From an uncultured Verrucomicrobiota bacterium (GTDB taxonomy: Bacteria > Verrucomicrobiota > Verrucomicrobiia > Chthoniobacterales > SZAS-18), in contig CALMOL010000446.1 of NCBI GenBank assembly GCA_937871685.1, forward strand, positions 2,315-15,792: a stretch of 13,478 nt of DNA, given 5' to 3'. Positions 1 to 6,673 of this stretch are shown in pieces. A program made the position numbers and the translations under genes. The stretch's first letter is position 1. Every line of letters begins with the position of its first letter. The notes beneath the pieces are model-generated. The model searched no databases. It had not been told where the DNA came from and saw only the letters and a list, made by a program, of their open reading frames with translations.

Positions 1-2270
1 ACGGCCGCCAGCACCACGCCATTGAAAGCATTCCCGGCCAGGCCCACGAGCTGCATTCCCCCGACGAAATACGCCAAGCCCATTTCCTCGCGGATGCGCA
101 CGAAGAAGCGCGATCCAAGGTCTCCGCAGGCTTCCTCGATCACGTCGAGCGCGAGTGCGTCCGGGTGCGCGAAGGGCGGCGTCTGGTAGCCGATCATGAG
201 GACGGCCTGCTCCTTGTCCTTCTTGAGCGCCTCGTGCGTCGCCGCCGCGGGCGGCGGGGGCGGCACCAACTCGGCCAAGACCGGCCCGACCGCAGGCATC
301 GCGTCGAGGAGCGCCTCGCAGCGCGCCAGCACGTCGGCAGCCGACACCGGGCCGAAGACGGCCAGCACGCCGTTGCGCGCGACGAGGAGGCGGTCGCGGT
401 GCGCGGCGACGGCTTCCCGCGTGAGCGAGCCGACCGTGGCCGCCGTGCCGCCCGGCCGCTGGGCGAACGCGTGGCCGGGGAAGAGGTTTGCGCGCAGGAG
501 GTTGCGCGCCGCGGCCGTCATGTGCTCGTCCTCATCCTGCAAGGCGGCGATCTGCACGGCGCGCTCTCGCTCGAGGTGCTCCGCGGGCAGCGATGCACGC
601 AGCAAAATGTCCGCGAGGAGGTCCAGGCCGAGCGGGAGATCGGGCCGGAGCACCTCGATCGCGAGCGTGAGCGAGTTGTTCCCCGATCCCGCGCCAACCG
701 AGCCGCCGACGGCCTCCAACTCATCGGCGATTTGCTCGGCAGAGCGCGTGGCGGTGCCCTTGACGAGCATCCGGGCGAGCAGCGCGCCGATGCCGGCATT
801 GTCCGCCCGTTCGGCCAGCACGCCGCCCTGGAACGCGGCCTGGATCGAGACCAGCGGCAATCGCGGGTCCTCGCGCACAAGCAGGCGCAGGCCGTTGGCG
901 AGCGTGAATTTCTGCACCTCTCCGCCCATGCCGCCGCGCGCCGGGGCGGCTTTGCGTGCCGCGCCGGGAGGATGCACGGCGGAAAGGATCAGCTGTTCCG
1001 GGTCCAGGTATCGCTGGGCGACGCGGCGCACGTCCTCGATCGTCACGGCTGCGAGGGCGGCGAGGAACTCACGGGTGAAATTCAAATTGCCGGTCAGGAG
1101 CCAGTTGCCGCCGAGGTCGGAGGCCTGTCCGCGCATGGTGGCAAGAGTGTGGAAATTCGACGCGAGGATTTGGCGCTGAGCTTTGCGGACTTCAGCCTCG
1201 GTGGGACCGTCGCGCCGCAGCTCAGCCACGACGGCAAGGCCGGCTTCGAGCGCCGCGGCGTGGCGCGCGGGGTCGGTGAGGAGGTCCATTCCCCAGAGCC
1301 CGGCCTGCGCGGGCGTGTAGTTCCAGGCGGAGGCCTGGTGGGCGAGGCCGGTCTCGCGGACCCGGCGGTAGAGGCGCGAGGAGCGCCCGCTCCCGGCGAG
1401 CGTGGCGAGCACCTCCAGCGCGGGGGTGTCCGGATGGAGCAGGCCCGGCCCGTGCCACGCGACGATCACGCGGCTCAGCTCCGTGGTGAATTCCCTGCTC
1501 CCCTCGCGCCGGCCCGAGGGCGGCGGCTCCGGTGGCAGGAATACCGGCTCCAGCACGCGCGCCTCGTGCGGCTCGAACAAGCGCCGCACCGTGGCGGACA
1601 CGGCGTCGGCGTCCACGTCGCCGGTGACGACGATGGCCATGTTGTTCGGCACGTAGCGCGACTTGTAGTAGGCGAGGACGTCGTCGCGCGTGAGGCGGTT
1701 GAAGAGCGCGAGGTGACCGATGACCGGGTGTCGGCACGGGTGCTCGCGGAAGGCGGTGGCGAAGAGGAGGTGGCCGTTGACGCGGTCGGGATCGTCCGCG
1801 CCCATGGCGAACTCGCGGCGGATGACTTCCTGCTCCTTCGTGAACTCGCCCGCGGGCAGCACGGAGTTCATCGTGGCGTCGGCCAGCACGTCGAGCGCCA
1901 TGTCCACGCCGGGCGCGGGCACGTCGATCCAATACACCGTGCGGTCGAAGGACGTGTAGGCGTTGATGTATCCGCCCTCGTCCTGCACGGCCTGGGCGAT
2001 CTCGTTCGCGCCGCGACGGTCCGTTCCTTTGAAGAGGAGATGTTCCAGAAAGTGCGAGATGCCGGAGCCGAGCCAGCGCCCTTCATGAATCGAGCCGGTG
2101 GAAACCCACGCCTGCACGCTGGCCACGGGCGCGCCGTGGTCCTCTTGCACGATGAGCGTGAGGCCGCTCGGAAGAACCTCCACGCGCGGCCGGACTTCCG
2201 GAAATTCCAGCGCCGAGGCCGTGGCCGGCAGGGGAGATTCGTCGGGATTCTTTGAAAAGGACAATACCAT
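1..2270 (-). CDS. M16 family zinc metallopeptidase, two-domain (partial, C-terminus off window)
   Basis: Pitrilysin/insulinase-type (M16) zinc peptidase; such enzymes cut peptides inside a clam-like chamber made of two homologous halves. The start is the ATG at 2268-2270, and 756 codons are read without a stop before the left edge. The N-terminal domain carries the inverted zinc motif HFLEH (residues 73-77, glutamate 76 catalytic). Glu153, in RREFAM, is the expected third zinc ligand at the usual distance. The second homologous domain begins near residue 451 (EVQKFTLANGLRLLV). At its equivalent site (GIGALLARMLVKGT, 493-506) HFLEH has become ALLAR, so this half is non-catalytic, as is usual for fused M16 proteins. 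No signal peptide is evident at the chosen start. A GGTGA lies 7 bases before the ATG and could be a weak ribosome site. The gene follows the Minf_1886 gene on the same strand, separated by a REPIN-like palindrome. Family assignment is firm; substrate is unknown. Confidence 0.95.
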   Translation of the reverse strand, partial: MVLSFSKNPDESPLPATASALEFPEVRPRVEVLPSGLTLIVQEDHGAPVASVQAWVSTGSIHEGRWLGSGISHFLEHLLFKGTDRRGANEIAQAVQDEGGYINAYTSFDRTVYWIDVPAPGVDMALDVLADATMNSVLPAGEFTKEQEVIRREFAMGADDPDRVNGHLLFATAFREHPCRHPVIGHLALFNRLTRDDVLAYYKSRYVPNNMAIVVTGDVDADAVSATVRRLFEPHEARVLEPVFLPPEPPPSGRREGSREFTTELSRVIVAWHGPGLLHPDTPALEVLATLAGSGRSSRLYRRVRETGLAHQASAWNYTPAQAGLWGMDLLTDPARHAAALEAGLAVVAELRRDGPTEAEVRKAQRQILASNFHTLATMRGQASDLGGNWLLTGNLNFTREFLAALAAVTIEDVRRVAQRYLDPEQLILSAVHPPGAARKAAPARGGMGGEVQKFTLANGLRLLVREDPRLPLVSIQAAFQGGVLAERADNAGIGALLARMLVKGTATRSAEQIADELEAVGGSVGAGSGNNSLTLAIEVLRPDLPLGLDLLADILLRASLPAEHLERERAVQIAALQDEDEHMTAAARNLLRANLFPGHAFAQRPGGTAATVGSLTREAVAAHRDRLLVARNGVLAVFGPVSAADVLARCEALLDAMPAVGPVLAELVPPPPPAAATHEALKKDKEQAVLMIGYQTPPFAHPDALALDVIEEACGDLGSRFFVRIREEMGLAYFVGGMQLVGLAGNAFNGVVLAA

Positions 2271-2342
2271 TAGCCCGTCACCGGACCGAAAAACCCGCCC
2301 GGCGAAAGCGCGAAGCGCGTCGCGGGCACCCGCGTCGCTTAG

Positions 2343-2475
2343 AGGCGGCTCTGTCCGCGCAGCGGACGTGCCGCCTCAAGCTTCCTTCTCGGGTGTCCAC
2401 TGTTCGCAATCTCCTGGCGGCGGCCACCCGGGAGAACTCCAAAGGCGGCACGTCCGCTGCGCGGACAGAGCCGCC
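2343..2475. repeat. REPIN-like palindromic repeat element
   Basis: Two 33-base arms, 2344-2376 and 2443-2475, are perfect inverted copies of each other. Each arm is itself a hairpin: GGCGGC, then GTCCGC, a GCA loop, GCGGAC, then GCCGCC. The 66 bases between the arms are partly complementary too, with TTCTCGGGTG near 2386 facing CACCCGGGAGAA near 2426. The whole unit could fold into one long cruciform. Two inverted REP sequences around a short spacer is the layout known as a REPIN, a short non-autonomous element moved by a RAYT-type transposase encoded elsewhere. It lies between the Minf_1886 gene and the M16 peptidase gene and could act as an attenuator in their mRNA; that role is inference. 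Confidence 0.85.
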
Positions 2476-2494
2476 CCTGCAACGGCCGGTCGGC

Positions 2495-2926
2495 TCACAC
2501 CGCTTCCAGCGCCGGCTCGCGCGGAGCCGAGGCGGGGCGCGCCGAGCCGGGACGGAAGGGCTTCACGAAGGCCTCCTCGAAGTCAAAGCCGTCGCGGAAG
2601 TCCTCGGGTGAGTCGCGATCCGTCTTGCCGAAAACGCCCTCGTCGATGAGAGCGAAGACGATCGATCCCACGTCGTAAGTGGTCCGCAGGCCCCAGTATT
2701 CGAAGACCGCCGGCACCATCGGCCCGAACTGCTCCAGCGCATACTCGCGCAGCCCCGCGAGCAATTCCTGCCCGGAAACGTGCTCGCGTTCCGCGGTGCC
2801 GGCCTCCTGTCGGCCGCGCACGGTGTGGTCGAGCGCATCGCGCACGAAGGCGTAGGCGCCGCGGTCGAAGCGCCCGTTGCGGGCCAGGATGCGCTCGACG
2901 GCCTCGGAAAAGGTGGGGGATTCCAT
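2495..2926 (-). CDS. Minf_1886 family conserved hypothetical protein
   Basis: A 143-residue protein that I recognise as the Minf_1886 family, conserved in Verrucomicrobia and Planctomycetes and of unknown function. The recognisable core is the N-terminal FSEAVERILARNGRFDRGAY, followed by a stretch with YALEQFGPMVPAVFEYWG (about 82-99), the TTYDVGSIVFALIDEGVFGKT segment (about 102-122) and DSPEDFRDGFDFEEAF (about 125-140). The sequence looks soluble and acidic, with no signal peptide or membrane helix. The C-terminal tail (SARPASAPREPALEAV) is low-complexity and probably disordered. The ATG at 2924-2926 has no Shine-Dalgarno sequence, which is normal in this window. It sits 45 bases downstream of the small membrane protein gene and upstream of the M16 peptidase gene. 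Its main value here is taxonomic. Confidence 0.9.
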   Translation of the reverse strand: MESPTFSEAVERILARNGRFDRGAYAFVRDALDHTVRGRQEAGTAEREHVSGQELLAGLREYALEQFGPMVPAVFEYWGLRTTYDVGSIVFALIDEGVFGKTDRDSPEDFRDGFDFEEAFVKPFRPGSARPASAPREPALEAV

Positions 2927-2971
2927 GCGACGAAGGACGAGAAAGGGAGACGGAAGGAAGACGAAAGCAAT

Positions 2972-3136
2972 TCACCTGCCGCGCGTCGCGGGCTGGGCGG
3001 CCGGTGGCGGGGCGTTCTCGGCAAGCGGCTTGGCGGCCCGCGCGTCGCGCCAGGACTTCACCACCGCGCCGACGGCCAGCGTGGCCGCCACCACAGCGAC
3101 GAGTAGCCTTTCGCGCAAGGTGAGGGAAAACGACAT
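2972..3136 (-). CDS. small single-helix membrane protein, hypothetical
   Basis: A possible 54-residue protein starting at the ATG at 3134-3136. Residues 1-10 (MSFSLTLRER) form a short basic N-terminus. Residues 11-26 (LLVAVVAATLAVGAVV) are a hydrophobic helix. A KSWRDAR segment and a Pro/Ala-rich tail follow. This is the layout of a small anchored protein with a short exposed tail. The frame stays open upstream to a start at 3211, but the added 25 residues look unlike protein, and the hydrophobic helix suits the shorter form. It lies 45 bases upstream of the Minf_1886 gene on the same strand and may be cotranscribed with it. I do not recognise a family. It could also be a chance reading frame; the hydrophobic core and placement between collinear genes favour a real gene. 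Confidence 0.5.
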   Translation of the reverse strand: MSFSLTLRERLLVAVVAATLAVGAVVKSWRDARAAKPLAENAPPPAAQPATRGR

Positions 3137-3189
3137 GAGCCAGTGGGAGGACGCGTCCGGGCGAAGTGCAGCGGGTGTAGCGTTCGAGG

Positions 3190-3209
3190 GGCGGGTTGTC
3201 AATCCCGCC
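3190..3209. other. inverted repeat GGCGGG/CCCGCC
   Basis: GGCGGG (3190-3195) and CCCGCC (3204-3209) form a perfect 6-bp stem with an 8-base loop, upstream of the small membrane protein gene. No U-tract follows on either strand, so it is not a standard terminator. It may be an operator or an mRNA hairpin; nothing else in the sequence decides this. Confidence 0.35.
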
Positions 3210-3223
3210 AATGTCTGGGCCTT

Positions 3224-3246
3224 CCCGTTGCCACGGGTTTATTTTG
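3224..3246 (+). terminator. short hairpin with T-rich tail, possible terminator
   Basis: CCCGT (3224-3228) pairs with ACGGG (3233-3237) around a TGCC loop and is followed by TTTATTTTG. This resembles a weak rho-independent terminator for plus-strand transcription. There is no plus-strand gene upstream, so if it works it would stop antisense transcription. The stem is only 5 bp. Confidence 0.25.
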
Positions 3247-3290
3247 CTCCTGATGAGGTGACGAAGACCAGTCGCCTCCACCGGCACCAT

Positions 3291-4589
3291 TCACCGGAAC
3301 TCCGCCTCCACCGCATCCAGGTAGGCGGAGACGGCGTCGCGGCGCGGCGGGGGGGCGTCGGCGGGGCGCGGAGAGAAAAGCCACTCGCCGCTGGGCGTGC
3401 GCTGCTGGGTGGCCTCGAACCAGTTGAGGTGGTCAGCCACGTCATCCTGGCGGCGCTCCAGGCGGCGGCAGAGCGAGGCCAGCTCGCGGCGGCGCGAGTC
3501 AAGGAGCGCGGCGGGCCGGCGGCGCACGGCGAGGCCAATGATCTCCACGCCCTCGGCCACGGCGGGGCGCAGCAGGGGGTGGGCGCGCGCCTGGAGGCCG
3601 AGCAGGCCGCCGCGGATCTCGGTCAGGCGCGCGGCGGCCTCGCCGCGCTGCTTGGGATCGGAAAGGCGCGCGGCCAGCGTGGCGAGGGCGGACGGTTCCG
3701 CGGCCTTGGCGGCCGGCCCGAGCAACGCGAAGAGGGCGCGGGTCGTCTCGGCCGGCGGCAGGAACTCGCGCGCGTCGGGCGCGGCGGCGCGGGAGAGGGT
3801 GATGGCCCACCATTTCGCCAGCGCATCGGACGATTTGGACAGCTCGGGCGCGAAGCAAGGCAGGTCAGCCACCGCGCTCCGGCCGGACTCGGGCAGGGCG
3901 GTGAGAAGCGCGAGGAGGGCGGCGCGGCCGCCGGGCAGCTCGCGCAGGAGCATGCGCACCACGCCGTGGGCGCAGGCGCGGAACAGGCGGCGGGAGGCGC
4001 CGTCGAGCTCGGCCGGGTCGCGCGCGAGGAAGGCGAGCGCGTCGAAGGAAGCGCCGGCGCGCAGCAGCGTCTCGGCCACGCCCGGCGGGAAAGCTTCCAC
4101 GCCCTCGTGGTCGAGCGTCTCGAGGAAGGATCCCATTCCCTCGACGAGCCAGGCCGGCGGCAGGTGGAGCGGCGCGCCGGGCGGCAAGCCGGGCGAAGTG
4201 CGGAAGGCCAGTTCCGTCAACAGCGCGCCGACGATCTCGTCGCGGAAATGGAGGCCTCGGCCGGCCTCGCCGGTGAGCAGCTCGAGCTGGACCTTCAGCC
4301 CCTGGCCGGTCTGCCCCACGGTAAGCATCCGGGGCGACGCGCCGGGAGCCGCCGCGCTGGGCCGGCGAAGGGCGACGACGACGGCAGCCTTCCACTCGTC
4401 GCGCAGGCCGAGGGCGCGCAGGAAGGCGGCCTTGGTGTCTTCCGCAACCGCGGCGGCAGCCGAGCGGCTGAGGGCTTCGTCTCCATACACGGCGAACTGC
4501 CGCGAGGTGCTCAGCGTGCGCGCCAGCGGCGCGGCCTCGACAGGCGACGCGCCGGCGACGATCAGGGCCAGGAGCCAGAGCTTGCGCAT
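3291..4589 (-). CDS. secreted protein with degenerate peptidase-MA-like (HExxH-lacking) domain
   Basis: A 432-residue exported protein. Residues 1-20 (MRKLWLLALIVAGASPVEAA) form a typical signal peptide with a likely AxA-type cleavage site. Residues 115-155 have the layout of a gluzincin-like peptidase: a helix where HExxH should be, then PPAWLVEGMGSFLE (144-157), which matches the PxWLxEGxAxxxE segment that supplies the third zinc ligand (Glu150). At the helix the motif reads TELAF (125-129), so both zinc-binding histidines are gone while Glu126 is kept. The rest is Ala/Leu/Arg-rich and helical, with no repeat I can define, ending in a charged C-terminus. The likely reading is a non-catalytic periplasmic or outer-surface protein that binds peptides or acts as a scaffold. 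GGAG lies 9 bases before the ATG, one of the few Shine-Dalgarno-like sites here. Export is fairly sure; the fold assignment rests on motif spacing only. Confidence 0.78.
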   Translation of the reverse strand: MRKLWLLALIVAGASPVEAAPLARTLSTSRQFAVYGDEALSRSAAAAVAEDTKAAFLRALGLRDEWKAAVVVALRRPSAAAPGASPRMLTVGQTGQGLKVQLELLTGEAGRGLHFRDEIVGALLTELAFRTSPGLPPGAPLHLPPAWLVEGMGSFLETLDHEGVEAFPPGVAETLLRAGASFDALAFLARDPAELDGASRRLFRACAHGVVRMLLRELPGGRAALLALLTALPESGRSAVADLPCFAPELSKSSDALAKWWAITLSRAAAPDAREFLPPAETTRALFALLGPAAKAAEPSALATLAARLSDPKQRGEAAARLTEIRGGLLGLQARAHPLLRPAVAEGVEIIGLAVRRRPAALLDSRRRELASLCRRLERRQDDVADHLNWFEATQQRTPSGEWLFSPRPADAPPPRRDAVSAYLDAVEAEFR

Positions 4590-4660
4590 GGGGATTCTCC
4601 GCTACGCTCCGGCTCGGCCTCCTCCTGCATCACACCAGGAGAAACGGAACCGACTCACCC

Positions 4661-5425
4661 TCAGCGCGTCACGAGGTCCACCGCGCCGGGACGGAAGGTG
4701 ATGGAGCGGCACTTCTCCACCGCCTTCTTGTCGCGGTCCATCATGGTCCACAGCGGCGAGAAGGCGCCCTCGATCACGCTCATCACCGGCCCGGGAATCG
4801 TGAGGCGGCCAATGTGCCCGCGCAGGCAGTTCGACTCGATCTTGCCCCCGTTGACGCGAACTTGGTAGGTGCCGCCCGCGTAAACGGGCACATACCAAAG
4901 CACGGTGAGGACGGCCACCACCTTGACCTCGCCATCGGCCGGCTTCGCATAGACGCGCTCGAAGCGAGCGGGCAGATAATCTATCTCGCGCTTCTTATAG
5001 GCGATCTGGAGGTAGCCGTTCATCCCTTTCTCCGGGTAGGTGAGGGACTGGCTCTGGCCCCGGTCCACGGCGGCGTTGATGTCGTCTGAGATGAAGCGCG
5101 CTCCGGTCGCCTCGTCCAAGGACTGCGGGTCCGAGACATCATCGGGGGGCAGCAGGGCCGCCAGGAGGAGGCCGAGGAACGCTCCGATCACGATCGAGAG
5201 CACCAGCTTCTTGATGCCGCGCTCGAAGTTACCCCGCCGCGGGTCCATGATGCGGCGCACGCGCCGCTCCAGCTTGCGCGGATCGTGCTCGGTCTTGAAG
5301 TCTTTGGGCAGCCGGGTGCGGTCCAGCTTGGTGCCGCACTGGTGGCAATACACGCGCTGCGGCTCGTTCTCGTGGCCGCATTCCTGGCAGCGCAGGGTGA
5401 CGTCGGAGGCAGGCGGGGGAGGCAT
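4661..5425 (-). CDS. double-cysteine zinc-ribbon membrane protein of unknown function
   Basis: A 254-residue protein that starts with a zinc ribbon: two CxxC knuckles at Cys13/Cys16 (CQEC) and Cys27/Cys30 (CHQC). A basic linker follows (about 36-73). One transmembrane helix spans roughly 74-92 (LVLSIVIGAFLGLLLAALL). The remaining 160 residues should lie on the far side of the membrane and are rich in beta-type sequence, with an NGGKIESN turn and an IPGPVMSVIEG stretch. I do not recognise this domain. The chosen start is the ATG at 5423-5425, which places the ribbon at the N-terminus; the frame is open further upstream but runs across the FmdB gene. It begins 29 bases after the FmdB stop codon, so the two are very probably one transcription unit. 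The role may be sensing or protein anchoring; this is inference from the architecture. Confidence 0.85.
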   Translation of the reverse strand: MPPPPASDVTLRCQECGHENEPQRVYCHQCGTKLDRTRLPKDFKTEHDPRKLERRVRRIMDPRRGNFERGIKKLVLSIVIGAFLGLLLAALLPPDDVSDPQSLDEATGARFISDDINAAVDRGQSQSLTYPEKGMNGYLQIAYKKREIDYLPARFERVYAKPADGEVKVVAVLTVLWYVPVYAGGTYQVRVNGGKIESNCLRGHIGRLTIPGPVMSVIEGAFSPLWTMMDRDKKAVEKCRSITFRPGAVDLVTR

Positions 5426-5454
5426 GGGCAGGGAGGTGGAAGCAGCGCGAAGTC

Positions 5455-5841
5455 TCAGCCGTCCTTCTTTCCTCCCGACGGGGCGGAAGGAGCGGAAGGA
5501 GCGGGAGCCGAGGGAGCAGGAGCCGAGCCGGACGATGCCCCGCCGCCGCCGGATGCGGGGGCAGACGCGCCGCCGCCTTCCTTGCTCCCGCCGGAAGCAG
5601 AAGGGGCGTCCTGCTTGGCGCCGGCCTTGTAGTTCTCGGAGCGGTAGTCGGTGATGTAGAATCCAGATCCCTTGAAGATGAGGCCCGCGCCGGTGCCAAG
5701 CTGGCGTTCCACGCGGCCGTGGCCCCACTCGGGCTGGACGCAGGCGCCCTCGGGACACTCGGTGAGGCGAGGGTCGTTCATGGACTGGCGGAATTCGAAG
5801 CTTCCGCCGCACTTTTCGCAATGATACTCGTAGGTCGGCAT
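5455..5841 (-). CDS. FmdB family zinc-ribbon protein with low-complexity tail
   Basis: A 128-residue protein of the FmdB family, small zinc-ribbon proteins once proposed as regulators of formamidase genes; their general role is unsettled. The hallmark N-terminus MPTYEYHCEKCGGSFE is present. The ribbon uses Cys8/Cys11 and a second pair, Cys29/Cys34 (CPEGAC), which is spaced wider than the usual CxxC. The conserved GLIFKGSGFYITDYR segment (53-67) follows. From about residue 76 to 124 the chain is almost only Gly, Ser, Ala and Pro, with APAPSAP-type repeats, and it ends in KKDG. In the DNA this tail contains imperfect GGAGC/GGAAG repeats near 5481-5527. The gene is first in the leftward unit, divergent from the L,D-transpeptidase gene. 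Its ATG (5839-5841) lacks a Shine-Dalgarno sequence but has CGATCCC just before it. Confidence 0.94.
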   Translation of the reverse strand: MPTYEYHCEKCGGSFEFRQSMNDPRLTECPEGACVQPEWGHGRVERQLGTGAGLIFKGSGFYITDYRSENYKAGAKQDAPSASGGSKEGGGASAPASGGGGASSGSAPAPSAPAPSAPSAPSGGKKDG

Positions 5842-5971
5842 GAGAAGGGATCGGGCGGACCGGTCGCGCCGCTTGCACGTTTAGCAAGGGAGAGCGGCTG
5901 GGGCAATTCGGAGTTGACGCGGCCGAGCGGGCTCTCAGCTTCGATCCCCTTTTTCAAAATCCGATCCCCTC
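5842..5971. promoter_or_regulatory. divergent intergenic region with CGATCCC motifs
   Basis: This 130-bp gap must hold the starts of both the leftward FmdB unit and the rightward L,D-transpeptidase unit. CGATCCCCT occurs at 5942-5950 and again at 5962-5970, exactly 20 bp apart, or about two helical turns. The inverse GGGATCG is at 5847-5853. The copies at 5962 and 5847 sit directly before the two start codons, so both transcripts would begin their coding parts with the same leader. A short inverted repeat, CTTGC (5872-5876) and GCAAG (5884-5888), lies between. The T-run at 5950-5954 is the only AT-rich stretch and may belong to a promoter. No clear -35/-10 pair was found. Confidence 0.45.
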
Positions 5972-6637
5972 ATGGTCGCCGTCCTCCCTCGTCGCCTTCG
6001 AGCGTGCCTTTCTTTTCTGCCGGCGGCCGTCGCGGTCGTGCTCGGCCTGCTGTCCACGGCTTGCGCGGGGGATGACCCCCGCTGGAGCAACCGGACGAGC
6101 TACCTGGGTGCCTATTCCAATACCCAATACGCCCGCCGCCAGGCGGCCGGCGAGGAGGGAGGCCCGCTCGCGCGCGCCGGGGATGATGGCTCATTCTGGA
6201 GCGGCGGGCGCGGCTCGCCCCGGATCGAGATCCGCCTCGCCGAGCAGCGCGCTTATTTCTACAAGGGCGGCGAGCTGGCGGGCGTGTCGGCCATTTCCTC
6301 GGGGAAGGAGGGCCACGACACGCCGGTCGGGACCTACCGCATCATCCAGAAGAACAAGGACCACCGCTCGTCGCTCTACGGCCGGATCGTGGACGCAAGC
6401 ACGGGCGAGGTGCTCATCGAGGACGCCGACACGAAGCGCGACCGCGTGCCGAAGGGCGCCCGCTTCGAGGGCGCGCCGATGCCGAACTTCATGCGCATCG
6501 TGGGCGGCGTGGGGATGCACGCGGGCTACCTCCCGGGCGTGCCGGCCTCGCACGGCTGCATCCGGATGCCGCCGTATATGTCCGAGCACTTCTTTGAAAA
6601 CGCGCCGCAGGGCACGCCGGTGGTGGTGTCGCGGTGA
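5972..6637 (+). CDS. L,D-transpeptidase (YkuD domain), probable lipoprotein
   Basis: A 221-residue peptidoglycan enzyme of the ErfK/YbiS/YkuD family. These enzymes form 3-3 cross-links or attach proteins to the cell wall, through a catalytic cysteine in the periplasm. The catalytic signature is complete: His183 followed by SHGCIR (193-198), with Cys196 as nucleophile, within HAGYLPGVPASHGCIR. The domain runs from about residue 83 (PRIEIRLAEQRAYFY) to the C-terminus and includes the HDTPVGTYRI strand (115-124). The N-terminus has basic residues, a hydrophobic stretch (12-30) and STAC at 28-31. This is a lipobox-like end with Cys31 as the possible acylated residue; the -3 position is Ser rather than Leu, so plain secretion is also possible. 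The ATG has no Shine-Dalgarno sequence. It is the first gene of the rightward group, 36 bases ahead of the rhodanese gene. Confidence 0.95.
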   Translation: MVAVLPRRLRACLSFLPAAVAVVLGLLSTACAGDDPRWSNRTSYLGAYSNTQYARRQAAGEEGGPLARAGDDGSFWSGGRGSPRIEIRLAEQRAYFYKGGELAGVSAISSGKEGHDTPVGTYRIIQKNKDHRSSLYGRIVDASTGEVLIEDADTKRDRVPKGARFEGAPMPNFMRIVGGVGMHAGYLPGVPASHGCIRMPPYMSEHFFENAPQGTPVVVSR

Positions 6638-6644
6638 GGGGAAT

Positions 6645-6672
6645 GTGAGAAGTGAAAAGTGAGAGGTGAGAA
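6645..6672 (+). repeat. GTGARAR heptad tandem repeat
   Basis: Four back-to-back heptads: GTGAGAA, GTGAAAA, GTGAGAG, GTGAGAA. They fill the gap between the L,D-transpeptidase stop and the rhodanese start. A degenerate unit, GTGAGGG, occurs just before at 6634-6640 and overlaps the stop codon. The array is strongly purine-rich on the plus strand and stands out from the surrounding GC-rich DNA. It incidentally supplies an AGGTGA, a perfect Shine-Dalgarno match, next to the rhodanese ATG. Confidence 0.8.
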
Positions 6673-6673
6673 G

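Noticed and set aside
165..2255. 696-codon plus-strand open frame opposite the M16 peptidase
   Set aside because: It is the exact antisense of the M16 codons in the mirrored phase; high GC removes stops. The translation is Arg/Gly/His-rich with no family motif, while the minus strand has HFLEH and a full M16 layout.
2281..2342. Possible terminator before the M16 gene (GC hairpin and TTTTT on the minus strand)
   Set aside because: CGCGGG-CA-CCCGCG has a loop of only two bases, and the T-run is separated from any good stem; not strong enough to call.
2877..4868. 663-codon plus-strand open frame across several minus-strand genes
   Set aside because: It spans three separate minus-strand genes and the gaps between them, and its sequence is low-complexity Arg/Gly/Ala; a GC artefact.
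5481..5527. GGAGC/GGAAG tandem repeats as a mobile or regulatory element
   Set aside because: They lie within the FmdB coding frame and simply encode its Ser/Ala/Pro tail.
4661..5887. 408-residue version of the zinc-ribbon protein
   Set aside because: The extra N-terminal part overlaps the whole FmdB gene in another frame and is Arg/Pro-rich; the ATG at 5425 places the zinc ribbon at the N-terminus.
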